Part shown: positions 9,388 to 17,626 of the stretch, piece after piece | Numbering within the stretch: position 1 is the first letter of the stretch | Layout of the letters: every line of letters begins with the position of its first letter | NCBI GenBank assembly: GCA_902774845.1 | Contig: CACYJU010000005.1 | Coordinates: forward strand, 86,050-134,942 | Direction of reading: 5' to 3' | Length of the DNA: 48,893 bases | Origin: an uncultured Bacteroidota bacterium | GTDB lineage: Bacteria > Bacteroidota > Bacteroidia > Bacteroidales > P3 | Translations under genes and position numbers: made by a program | Notes under the pieces: generated by a model | What the model was told of the DNA's origin: nothing | Database searches by the model: none | What the model saw: the letters and a program-made list of their open reading frames with translations, nothing else

Positions 9388-12111
9388 ATGGTAAAAAGGT
9401 TAATATCCTTGATTTTGATGATAGCAGCGCTACATTTTGTGGCGCAGGCACAGTTTGATGTGGTGACAGTGAATTTGAATTCCACAACAAACGGAACATC
9501 GGGACAGATGACTGGTACCACCCAGTATTTCGTTTTTGATGATGATAGCGGTACCGGTGGAACGTATTCATCGGGTATAGACTATACATATACTGTTTAC
9601 GGTACATGCCCGTCACCTCAGGTTCTCTCGATCTATGTTGAGGTTTTTGATATTGACCCGTCCGATACAGTCTTTATCTATGATGGTTCTTCTACAGCCT
9701 ATCCTTTAATTGTTGCTGCGAATAACAGCAATAATATTCTTTCAAACAACTACTATGTGAGTTTGCGTAATAATCAAAATGCTCTCACTATCCGTTTAAA
9801 ATCCAATAATGATAGTCATGTGGGACAGGGATTCTCGTTCTTGTTCAAGTGCTCAATCCCGTGCGAGTATTCTACTCCCGTAATAGATAGTGTATTTGAC
9901 AAGTATGTGGATGGAGAACGCATAGGGGTTGGATATATGAAAGAGGTTGTTGAGTATGATACTTCCATCGTATATGTGAACGGAGAGCCCGTGGAAACTT
10001 ATCATGCTAATCGTTTCCGTACAGCAAACCTTTGCGAAGGCGAGTGTATACAGTTCCGTGGACATGGTGAGTATGGTACCAGTACAGGCACCTATACTCC
10101 AACTGATGCCACGACGTCCTTCAGGTGGTCGTTTGGCGCTGGTGAACCGCAGGTGGGGGTTGGATTGACAAATACTGGTGTTGTTTGCTATCCTGAGGCT
10201 ACATGCTATTATGTCACATTGAGTCTTCTCGATGAGCATAACTGTGCCTCCAATGGTACTGCGACATTGTATGTTCGTATAGCTCCCAACCCGATTAAGA
10301 CGTTAGGAGAGCTTGAGACGATATGTGCTAACGACTCAATATTGGTTTCTGTGGGTTTCGACGAGACATCTATAGTCTCCATGGAGCACATAACCATAGA
10401 GAATCACCGCACAAAAACAAACAATACCAAGACGTTTATTCCGGATGGACCTAACTGCTCGACACCTTGTTACGATGCTTCAGTTTCGTTTGATGAATTT
10501 CCTGCGGGATCGACTATCACTTCGGCCTCGGATATCTGTTCAATATGTCTTAACTACGAGCACTCATTTATGGGTGACTATCGTATCCAGGTTTTGTGTC
10601 CCAATGGACAATCATCTGTGTTGAAATATGGGTCGAAGTGTTCCGGGGGGTCAACATATGCATGTGATCCGCTTGTACCGGCCAACGCTCCCGAAGGTAG
10701 CTATGGTGGCAGTGGTACATACACGGGATTCCCCTATGGTGGTAGTTCCGACTATAGTTATGATGGTAATGGTGGCGGTTATTGCGATTCGGTATTCAAC
10801 ATGTACGGCGACGGTCTGGAGTACTGCTTCAGTCGTAATGCCAACTACACTTTGGCAGATGGATACCCTGCCAATGATAATACAACTCTTTCTACGCACT
10901 ATATCGCCAATACCAATAGTGACTATGAGATAACGGTTAATCATCGATATGGGACTATACCTCGTCCGTACGTCGAAGCTGGCACAAGCTGCGGGACACT
11001 TTCGGTGACCACCAAAAAACCAAGTAATAGAGAAGCGAAGACAGACTATTATATGCCTGCACAGGACTTTGCCTCTCTTGTGGGATGTCCTCTGAATGGT
11101 GAGTGGACCATGCGTATCTGCGACTTCTGGGGTTCTGATAATGGTTGGGTGTTCAGCTGGTCGATGGACCTCTGTAACGCTCAAACTGACAACTACAACT
11201 GCCAGTATGACGTTAAGATCGACTCGTTCCGTTGGGCTGCTGATCCACGTCAGGGAAGCAACGATCATGGTGAATACCGTGGTCTGCATATCGTTCCTGC
11301 CGAAGGTGAAGATTTCTCTGCCATAGTCTCCACTGTGGACACTGCTGGAGATTTTGACGTTTACCTTACTGCTGTCGATGAGTTCGGTTGCAACTGGGAT
11401 ACCAGCCTTGTGTTGACTACCAATCCGTTGCCTAGAACGGTCACGATAGTTAACAAGTGCCCTGACGAACCTTATACGTGGGTGGATGGAAATACGTATG
11501 TTGAGCCGCCAATGCCGCGTCCTGAATGGATATTCCCTGCTCAGACTGGATGCGACAGTATAGTTTCTTTGCAGATAGTGAACGATAAGATACCAGAGGC
11601 GCACATGTCAGTAGTCCCGAGTTATGTCTCCTACGACAACCATGAGGTGACTCTCTATGATGCCAGCGATGGTAGCTACAGCCGCACATGGTACTTCGAC
11701 GGGGAGACTAGCAACGAGGCTATCGCAACATTTGACTATCCCATCGAGAAAGACTCGCTGGAGGTTATGCTGGTCGCAACGAGCAAATACAACTGTCCTG
11801 ATACGGCCTATGTGACTATCCCGATGGATAAGACCCTGATTTTCGTGCCTACGGCCTTCACTCCCGACCGTGACGACAACGCATACTTCTTCATCAAGGG
11901 TAATAACATACTTGATGACGCACAGGTGTATATCTACAACCGTATGGGTGCTTTGGTGTCGTCGTGGGTTGGCTTCGAGGGCAGCTGGGATGGTCATCAC
12001 GGCGGCAAGCGTTGTGCCGGCGGAGTCTATTCGTGGGTGGTGAAATACCACTCCTCGTTCGAGCCGAGCAGGTGGCATTATAAGACCGGCACGGTGACGT
12101 TGATACGATAG
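9388..12111 (+). CDS. Large secreted protein with P-type domain and type B T9SS C-terminal domain
   Basis: A 907-residue exported protein. The N-terminus (MVKRLISLILMIAALHFVAQA) is a signal peptide; the in-frame GTG at 9328 overlaps the preceding gene and adds non-signal residues, so ATG 9388 is preferred. A CUB-like region (about 30-160) precedes PKD-like segments (FRWSFGAGEPQVGV near 250). Residues about 347-605 resemble a proprotein-convertase P domain, ending with VGCPLNGEWTMRICDFWG and WVFSWSMDLC. The last 87 residues (from VPTAFTPDRDDN to KTGTVTLIR) are a CHU_C/gliding-motility C-terminal domain, the type B signal for T9SS export and surface attachment. It is the only complete surface protein in the window that keeps this signal. 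A terminator follows. Confidence 0.88.
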   Translation: MVKRLISLILMIAALHFVAQAQFDVVTVNLNSTTNGTSGQMTGTTQYFVFDDDSGTGGTYSSGIDYTYTVYGTCPSPQVLSIYVEVFDIDPSDTVFIYDGSSTAYPLIVAANNSNNILSNNYYVSLRNNQNALTIRLKSNNDSHVGQGFSFLFKCSIPCEYSTPVIDSVFDKYVDGERIGVGYMKEVVEYDTSIVYVNGEPVETYHANRFRTANLCEGECIQFRGHGEYGTSTGTYTPTDATTSFRWSFGAGEPQVGVGLTNTGVVCYPEATCYYVTLSLLDEHNCASNGTATLYVRIAPNPIKTLGELETICANDSILVSVGFDETSIVSMEHITIENHRTKTNNTKTFIPDGPNCSTPCYDASVSFDEFPAGSTITSASDICSICLNYEHSFMGDYRIQVLCPNGQSSVLKYGSKCSGGSTYACDPLVPANAPEGSYGGSGTYTGFPYGGSSDYSYDGNGGGYCDSVFNMYGDGLEYCFSRNANYTLADGYPANDNTTLSTHYIANTNSDYEITVNHRYGTIPRPYVEAGTSCGTLSVTTKKPSNREAKTDYYMPAQDFASLVGCPLNGEWTMRICDFWGSDNGWVFSWSMDLCNAQTDNYNCQYDVKIDSFRWAADPRQGSNDHGEYRGLHIVPAEGEDFSAIVSTVDTAGDFDVYLTAVDEFGCNWDTSLVLTTNPLPRTVTIVNKCPDEPYTWVDGNTYVEPPMPRPEWIFPAQTGCDSIVSLQIVNDKIPEAHMSVVPSYVSYDNHEVTLYDASDGSYSRTWYFDGETSNEAIATFDYPIEKDSLEVMLVATSKYNCPDTAYVTIPMDKTLIFVPTAFTPDRDDNAYFFIKGNNILDDAQVYIYNRMGALVSSWVGFEGSWDGHHGGKRCAGGVYSWVVKYHSSFEPSRWHYKTGTVTLIR

Positions 12112-12131
12112 ATTATCCTCTTTTTAATTTC

Positions 12132-12161
12132 AGGTGATCATCTCGATGGTCACCTTTTTTT
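12132..12161 (+). terminator. Intrinsic terminator after the T9SS cargo gene
   Basis: AGGTGATCAT (12132-12141) pairs with ATGGTCACCT (12146-12155) around CTCG, with one G-U pair, followed by seven T. It lies between convergent genes, and its T-tract overlaps the stop codon of the minus-strand trkH. Confidence 0.88.
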
Positions 12162-13641
12162 ATCGTCTCCAGAACTTGGGTGTCAGGAGGATGAACACCG
12201 TGAGGCATTCCAATCGTCCGAGGATCATTATGAAAGAACAGATGAGCTTGGCTGCAGAGGGGAAGGCTGCGTAGCATCCGAATCCGCCGCTGGGGCCAAG
12301 TCCTGGCCCGTAGCCTGTGATGCAGCCTGTGGTCGCCCCTATCGATTCGGTGGCTCCTACACCACAGAGCATGAGCGTCATAGTGCCGAGAAGCATGGTG
12401 AACATGTAGACGAAGAAGATAACCATCACGTTTGTGATAAGCTCCTGGGAGACGGGACGTCCGTTAAGACGGACGGGATTGAGCGAACCTGGGTGCATGT
12501 CTGTGTGGAGGAGGGTTCGCACGTTGCGTATGAGGATGAGTATACGCATGCTTTTGAGTCCGCCAGAGGTGGAGCCAGCCATAGCGCCACAGAGTGAGAG
12601 TATGATGAAGAGGCAGTTGATTGGAGTCCACCAGAGCGAGGTGTCGTCGATGAGGGTTCCGCTGGTGGTGATGACGCTTACGGTCTGGACGAGGCCGTAA
12701 CGTATGGAGTTCTGCCAGTTGTATGACATGCCGAAGTGTAGCCCTATTATGACCGTTATGACGGCGAGGAGGGTTAGTCCGAGGTAGAAACGGAACTGGT
12801 CGAGACCACGCCGCACTCTGTTGAAACGGAGGAAGAGGAGGTCATAGAGTAGAGCGAAGCTTATGCCGCTCACCAGCATGGCTGCCGCCACAATATACTG
12901 CTGGACATGGGTGAGACGCGAGATGCCATCGTTATATATGGAGAATCCGCCGCTCGAGATGTTGGTGAAGACCAGGTTGGCGGCATCCCAGAGTTGGAGG
13001 CCGCTGACAATGAGGATGATGATGAAGAGGATGGTGAGAAGCAGGTATATGGAGAGCATCCGTCTTACCGTCACACTCATTTTGATGGAGGTCTTGCCCG
13101 TATTGTCGGCTCCCGACATCTCGGCTGAATAGAGGCTGTATTTGTTGATACCCAGACGGGGGGCGATGGCGAGCACCATCATGATGATGCCGAATCCGCC
13201 TAGCCATTGCGACATGCTACGCCAGAGGAGGATCCAGGAGGGGAGCGACTCCACGTCGGCGAATACGGTGGCACCGGTGGCGGTGAGTCCTGATACCGAT
13301 TCAAAGAGGGCGTCGGCCAAGGATGTGAGAATGCTTGAATGTGTGAAGGTGTGGGTGGTAAGGTGTGTGATAAAGTAAGGCAGGGCACCGAACAGGCTCA
13401 GCGCAATCCACATGAGGGTGACCATGAGGTAGGCTCTGCGTCGGTCGGAGACGGAGGTGAAGCGTCGGTTGGTGAAGAGAAGTATGGATCCGGCTGCGAG
13501 GGTGATTCCTGAGGAGATGAGTATGTCGAGTACAGAGCTGTCATGGAAGTGGAGGGTGGGGACAATGCATGAGAGCATAGCTACCCCTTCTGCCAGGAGC
13601 AGGATGCCTATGAATCTCATTATGAACCGCCAGTCAGCCAT
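12160..13641 (-). CDS. trkH: TrkH-type potassium channel subunit (second copy)
   Basis: A 493-residue TrkH/KtrB-family membrane protein with the four membrane-pore-membrane repeats expected for a K+ translocating subunit. Pore loops are visible as SGLTATGATVF, TNISSGGFSIY, VITTSGTLID and CITGYGPGLGPS. The fourth loop carries TGYGPG where many TrkH proteins have an N-x-GPG sequence. It starts three bases after the other trkH stops, so the two are certainly co-transcribed. The two proteins are clearly diverged, not a recent duplication. It presumably works with the TrkA encoded upstream. Confidence 0.92.
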   Translation of the reverse strand: MADWRFIMRFIGILLLAEGVAMLSCIVPTLHFHDSSVLDILISSGITLAAGSILLFTNRRFTSVSDRRRAYLMVTLMWIALSLFGALPYFITHLTTHTFTHSSILTSLADALFESVSGLTATGATVFADVESLPSWILLWRSMSQWLGGFGIIMMVLAIAPRLGINKYSLYSAEMSGADNTGKTSIKMSVTVRRMLSIYLLLTILFIIILIVSGLQLWDAANLVFTNISSGGFSIYNDGISRLTHVQQYIVAAAMLVSGISFALLYDLLFLRFNRVRRGLDQFRFYLGLTLLAVITVIIGLHFGMSYNWQNSIRYGLVQTVSVITTSGTLIDDTSLWWTPINCLFIILSLCGAMAGSTSGGLKSMRILILIRNVRTLLHTDMHPGSLNPVRLNGRPVSQELITNVMVIFFVYMFTMLLGTMTLMLCGVGATESIGATTGCITGYGPGLGPSGGFGCYAAFPSAAKLICSFIMILGRLECLTVFILLTPKFWRR

Positions 13642-13644
13642 TTT

Positions 13645-15048
13645 TTATTTTCTTACAAAGAGAGCTAGGAGGGCGAAGATTTCGATGCGGCCGGCAGTCA
13701 TGAGGAAGGCAAGGAAGAGCTTGGCGAGGGATGGGAGGGATGCGTAGTCGAAGGTGGCACCCATGGAGTTGATAAGCGGTGAGGGACCGAGATTGCCCAT
13801 ATTGGCAGCCGAAACACAGAGAGACACGGGGATGTCGCAGCCACAGAGTGTGAGGACAAGCCCACCCATGATGACGAACAGCACATAGAGGAAGACGTAC
13901 CCAAAGACTTTTTCAACGTAGTCAGCTTCCATGGGATGTCCGTTGATATTGACGCGGAAGACGGCATTGGGATGGAGCATGCGGGTGAAGTAGTTGCTCA
14001 CATATTTAATAAGGATCATGAGACGCTTGAGTTTGATGCCTCCACCGGTGGAGCCAGAGGAGGCGCCTGTGAGGATGAGGACGAAGGTGACGGCCGAGAG
14101 CCACTGAGTCCATACGGCGGGCTGTGGAAGACAGTAACCGCAGGTGGAGATGGTCGAGGCGACATGGAAGAAAGGATATGATATGGATGTTGCGGTATTG
14201 TTACCTGAAAGAAGCAGTGCGACTATGCAGCTGCCTACGGCAACGAGGTAGAGCACTGTGTAGACGCGGAACTCCTCGTCGCGCCACAGAGAGTTCAGCC
14301 GGCCGCGTATGAGGTAATAGAGCAGCGCCACGTTGACTCCGCTGAGGAACATGAATACTGTGAGCAGCGTGGTGGAGAAGGGGGTGAGCGCTGTGATGGC
14401 GTCATGTGAAGGCAGGAATCCTCCGGTGGAGACGGTGCTGAGGGCGAGGCAGAATGAGCGTTCTATGCTGTTGCCGCCTATCAGGAGTCCGACAAAAAGC
14501 AGTATGGTGAAGAGTATGTATACGGTCCACATATAGCTCACCGACGTGGCGATGCGGGGGTGGAGCTTGCGTTGCACCGTGCCTGAGAATTCAGCGCTGT
14601 AAAGTCGTAGCGAGCCTTCGCTGAGACGGCGTACGGTGGCTATGAGGAAGAGTATGAGACCGAGTCCGCCTATCCATTGGGTGAGGCTGCGCCACAATAG
14701 GAGGCTGTAGGGGAGCTGTTCGGGATGGGAGAAGACGGAGGATCCTGTTGTGGTGAAGCCTGATACCGATTCGAAGAGTGCGTCGGCCACGCTGGTGGTG
14801 GAGTGGGTGAGGAGGAAAGGCAGAGCTCCGGCGAGGGGGATGATGATCCATGCTACGGCGGTGATCCAGAAGCTCTCGCGGTGATGCAGCTCATAGCTTT
14901 TGTCTCTTCCGGAGAGGAGGAGCGAGAGGAGGGCTGTAGGTACGGTTATCGCCAGCGTGAGAGCGAATCCAGGGGCGGCGCCGTCGTGGCTTAGGAGGGC
15001 AACGGCGAGGGGTATGAGCATGAAGAGAGAGATGACAGAGAGGAGCAT
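13645..15048 (-). CDS. trkH: TrkH-type potassium channel subunit (first copy), start uncertain
   Basis: A 467-residue TrkH-family pore subunit. Pore loops: SGFTTTGSSVF, STVSTGGFLPS, STISTCGYCLP and AANMGNLGPS. From ATG 15048 the protein starts within the first membrane helix (MLLSVISLFMLIPLAVALL). The frame stays open for 28 more codons up to the trkA stop and encodes a convincing cytosolic N-terminus and helix start (INKSKLILHPSRFNFRLLL), but contains no ATG, GTG or TTG there. Either a rare start codon (for instance ATC or ATA) or CTG is used, or this copy is N-terminally short. It lies 84 bases behind trkA. Confidence 0.9.
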   Translation of the reverse strand: MLLSVISLFMLIPLAVALLSHDGAAPGFALTLAITVPTALLSLLLSGRDKSYELHHRESFWITAVAWIIIPLAGALPFLLTHSTTSVADALFESVSGFTTTGSSVFSHPEQLPYSLLLWRSLTQWIGGLGLILFLIATVRRLSEGSLRLYSAEFSGTVQRKLHPRIATSVSYMWTVYILFTILLFVGLLIGGNSIERSFCLALSTVSTGGFLPSHDAITALTPFSTTLLTVFMFLSGVNVALLYYLIRGRLNSLWRDEEFRVYTVLYLVAVGSCIVALLLSGNNTATSISYPFFHVASTISTCGYCLPQPAVWTQWLSAVTFVLILTGASSGSTGGGIKLKRLMILIKYVSNYFTRMLHPNAVFRVNINGHPMEADYVEKVFGYVFLYVLFVIMGGLVLTLCGCDIPVSLCVSAANMGNLGPSPLINSMGATFDYASLPSLAKLFLAFLMTAGRIEIFALLALFVRK

Positions 15049-15132
15049 GCCGCAGAGGAAGAGCAGCAGGCGGAAGTTGAACCGCGAGGGGTGTAGTATG
15101 AGCTTGGATTTGTTGATGGCTGCGGTTTCGTA

Positions 15133-16473
15133 TTATTTGAAGAGACGTGCTACCTGTTCGGTCACTTTCGGGAGCGAGAAGACCACCACGCGGTCTTTCG
15201 CTTTCAGCTCGGTGTCGCGTGTGGGCAGGATGCACTCCTTGCCCCTCACGATGCCGCCTATGGTGGCCCCTTCGGGGAGAGAGAGTTTGCCCAGGGGTTT
15301 ACGTGATGCCTGCGACCAGCGGCCTACCACAAATTCTATCACCTCGGCGTTGGTGCCGCTGAGCCACTTGCTGCTCACTGCATCGGCGTTGACTATAAAG
15401 CGGGCTATGTAGCTGGCGGTGATGAGCTTCTTGTTGATGATGGTGTCTATGCCGATATCCTGAGAGAGGGTGATGAATCCCGTGTTCTCGACGAGGGCTA
15501 TGGTGCGCTTCACCCCGAGCCGCTTGGCATGCAGGCAGGTGAGCACGTTGGTTTCCGACGAGTCGGTGACGGCTATGAAGGCGTCGCATTCCGAGAGTCC
15601 TTCGTCCTTGAGCAGGTCTATGTCGGTGGCGTCGCCGTTGATGATGAGGGTGTCAGAGAGGGCCTCACAGAGTTCGCCACAACGTTGACGGTCGGCCTCG
15701 ATCATGGTTATCTGCATCGAGCGGTTGAGTGTGAGGGCAGCGTAGCGTCCCGTACGGCCACCTCCGGCTATCATGACTCTCTTGACCTTAAGAGATGTCT
15801 TTCCGGCGAGTTTCTTTATCTCGTCCATGTCGGAGGAGCGGGAAATGAGGTAGGCGAGGTCGCCTTGCTGCAGCACGAAGTCGGCATGGGGGATGATCGT
15901 CTCACCGTTGCGTACGATGGCCACGATGCGGGCTTGGAGTCGGCTGTAAATCTGGGAGAGCTCTTTGACGCTGTGGTCGATAACGGCGGAGTCGTCGTCG
16001 AGGCGGATTAGCGACATCGAGAGCAGGCCTCCCGAGAAAGAGAAAAACTCGGTGGCAGCACTGTTGTTGAGCAGGTTCGTTATCTCCTTGGCTGCTATAC
16101 GTTCGGGGCATACGAGCTCGTCCACGCCGAGGTCGCGAAACATCTCACGGTGCCGGTCTGCAAGCAGTTCAGCGTTGGTGATGCGGGCTACGGTCTTCTT
16201 GGCTTTGAGTTTCTTGGCAAGGATGCAGGTCATGAGGTTGATCGACTCGTCGTGGAGCACGGAGAGGAAGAGGTCGCAGTCGCCCACGTTCGCTTCACGC
16301 AGCACGCGAGGTGAGGTCGACGAGCCGGCTATGGTGAGGAGGTCGGTCTCGCTCTCGAGTTTCTTTAGGAGTTCGGAGTGAGGGTCGACCACGGTGATGT
16401 TGTAGTTGAGTTCGGTGAGTGATTTGGCGAGGTAGAAACCGACTTCGCCGTCTCCGGCTATGATGATGTTCAT
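15133..16473 (-). CDS. trkA: TrkA, NAD-binding regulator of Trk potassium uptake
   Basis: A 446-residue cytosolic protein with two RCK units. The nucleotide-binding loops are AGDGEVGFYLAKSL at residues 6-19 and VMIAGGGRTGRYAAL near 233. Each is followed by a TrkA_C-like part (SFSGGLLSMSLIRL; WLSGTNAEVIEFVV). It gates the TrkH channels in response to NAD(H)/ATP. It is first in trkA-trkH-trkH, a three-gene operon reading leftward. The sequence just before its ATG is one of the AACGCATT-type repeat words, in sense orientation. A -7 box lies 66 bases upstream. Confidence 0.95.
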   Translation of the reverse strand: MNIIIAGDGEVGFYLAKSLTELNYNITVVDPHSELLKKLESETDLLTIAGSSTSPRVLREANVGDCDLFLSVLHDESINLMTCILAKKLKAKKTVARITNAELLADRHREMFRDLGVDELVCPERIAAKEITNLLNNSAATEFFSFSGGLLSMSLIRLDDDSAVIDHSVKELSQIYSRLQARIVAIVRNGETIIPHADFVLQQGDLAYLISRSSDMDEIKKLAGKTSLKVKRVMIAGGGRTGRYAALTLNRSMQITMIEADRQRCGELCEALSDTLIINGDATDIDLLKDEGLSECDAFIAVTDSSETNVLTCLHAKRLGVKRTIALVENTGFITLSQDIGIDTIINKKLITASYIARFIVNADAVSSKWLSGTNAEVIEFVVGRWSQASRKPLGKLSLPEGATIGGIVRGKECILPTRDTELKAKDRVVVFSLPKVTEQVARLFK

Positions 16474-16480
16474 GTTTTAT

Positions 16481-16506
16481 AATGCGTTAATGCTTGAATG
16501 TTTGAT
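16481..16506 (-). repeat. AACGCATT-type word in the trkA leader
   Basis: This 26-base stretch is nearly identical to 22525-22550 (one mismatch) and lies seven bases before the trkA ATG. The related words AACGCATT or AACGCAAT appear in sense orientation directly before the start codons at 34062, 36571 and 39385. Confidence 0.75.
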
Positions 16507-16538
16507 TGCTTTAGTATGATAAATTTGGTGACAAAATT

Positions 16539-16547
16539 GCAAAGGTA
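16539..16547 (-). promoter_or_regulatory. -7 box of the trkAHH promoter
   Basis: On the minus strand this reads TACCTTTGC, a full match to TAnnTTTGC, 66 bases before the trkA ATG. No clear TTG at -33. Confidence 0.5.
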
Positions 16548-16671
16548 CACGTTTTATTAGAATACATGAAAAAAAGTTGTTTGGTGTCGATGGAAAGTGA
16601 TTTTTTTTGATGGTTGTTGAACGAAAAGTGTTCGAACCTGCAAAAGGGGGAATGTTTAGGAAACAGTTGCT

Positions 16672-16737
16672 TTGATATTACGTTGATATTACGTTGACAT
16701 TACGTTGACATTACGTTTCTCTTACGTTTCCTTTACC
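16672..16737 (+). repeat. 11-bp tandem array, six units (TTGATATTACG type)
   Basis: Units at 16672, 16683, 16694, 16705, 16716 and 16727: TTGATATTACG twice, TTGACATTACG twice, TTTCTCTTACG, TTTCCTTTACC. The spacing is exactly 11 in every step. It lies in the 1153-base gene-free stretch between trkA and the gene at 17627. Confidence 0.95.
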
Positions 16738-16749
16738 CGACATCTTTTA

Positions 16750-16804
16750 GTAAAGTCGTGGTAAAGTCGTGGTAAAGTCGTAGTAAAGTCGTGGTGAAGT
16801 CAAA
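16750..16804 (+). repeat. 11-bp tandem array, five units (GTAAAGTCGTG type)
   Basis: Units start at 16750, 16761, 16772, 16783 and 16794: GTAAAGTCGTG with single-base variants. Again the period is exactly 11, but the sequence is unrelated to the array just upstream. It forms the head of composite element copy 1. Confidence 0.95.
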
Positions 16805-16943
16805 AAGTCAATGCTAACGAAAACCAAAACGAAAAAAAAGAAAATTTAACACAGATTCCGCCTAAATTAACATTTCGTAGGGTCATTACATAGTAGATAA
16901 CCTTAACGATAACCCTAACCTTAACCTTAACGATAACCTTAAC
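16797..16943 (+). repeat. Composite intergenic element, copy 1
   Basis: Order of parts: 11-bp GTAAAGTC array, an A-rich stretch (CCAAAACGAAAAAAAAG), a core with AACATTTCGTAGGGTC at 16869-16884, then a CCTTAACGATAA array. Almost the same sequence follows 234 bases later (copy 2) and again at 46687 (copy 3). Confidence 0.9.
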
Positions 16944-17005
16944 GAAAACAAATTAAACTAACACATTAACGAATTAACGCAATAACACATTCACAAATCC
17001 CTCCC

Positions 17006-17190
17006 GTAAAGTCAACGTAAAGTTATAGTAAAGTCAAAAAGTCAACGCTAACGAAAACCAAAACGAAAAAAAAATAAAATTTAACACAGATTCCGCCTAA
17101 ATTAACATTTCGTAGGGTCATTACATAGTAGATAACCTTAACGATAACCTTAACGATAACCCTAACCTTAACCTTAACGATAACCTTAAC
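17006..17190 (+). repeat. Composite intergenic element, copy 2
   Basis: Starts with three 11-bp GTAAAGT units (17006, 17017, 17028). From 17031 it repeats copy 1 nearly base for base for about 145 bases, then has one additional 12-bp CCTTAACGATAA unit. The sequence between the copies holds AACGCAATAAC-type words. No coding capacity is visible. Confidence 0.9.
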
Positions 17191-17215
17191 CAAAGATTTA
17201 AAAATTGTTTTTTTT

Positions 17216-17264
17216 AAGATTTTGAGCGAAGCGACCCTTATGAAATGTGTTTATGCGTTAGTGG
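17216..17264 (-). repeat. 49-bp flanking repeat, left copy
   Basis: This block matches 20266-20314 in 48 of 49 positions, in the same orientation. The two lie on either side of the surface-protein gene at 17627-20017. Read on the minus strand it contains ACATTTCATAAGGGTC, related to the core of the composite element (AACATTTCGTAGGGTC), so it may be an inverted, diverged member. Confidence 0.9.
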
Positions 17265-17479
17265 ACTTTGAAGTACAATAATTCACACAGATATCACGGA
17301 AATCACAGATATTTGTTTTCCATGTCTTTAAAGATATGGGGATAGGGTGAGGATTGACAAAATACTACTTTGGGTGTACTTTACCATTACTTTGCCTGCT
17401 CTTTGAGTAAAATCTGGGTGAGTCGAATGTTGTTTTCAGTTTGCTGAACCTAAGGAGAAAAGTTTTTTGGCGAAACGGC

Positions 17480-17511
17480 TTGCGTTGTTGATAAATTGTT
17501 CATAACTTTGC
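17480..17511 (+). promoter_or_regulatory. Promoter of the glycine-rich surface-protein gene
   Basis: TTG at 17480-17482, a 20-base spacer, and TAACTTTGC at 17503-17511 form a good Bacteroidota -33/-7 promoter. The leader to the ATG at 17627 would be about 110 bases. The spacer holds TTATCAACA on the minus strand (17487-17495 region). Confidence 0.65.
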
Positions 17512-17626
17512 AATCTACTTTCTGTTGTAAAGGGGGAGCATAATTTTAAACCAAACTTGCTGTGTCATAGTCAATTGACGGATTCGTTGATGGTAACACA
17601 TTAATAATTAATAAAAAATAAGATAT

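Noticed and set aside
10651..11604. Antisense frame, 317 codons, in the T9SS cargo gene
   Set aside because: No start context, no domain, composition typical of the reverse strand of a Ser/Thr/Tyr-rich gene.
16672..17190. CRISPR array
   Set aside because: The repeats are 11-12 bp and directly adjacent, without unique spacers, and no cas gene is nearby.
16896..17190. Telomere or linear-replicon end
   Set aside because: CCCTAACC-like words are present, but the arrays are internal, occur at ten places and lie between ordinary genes.
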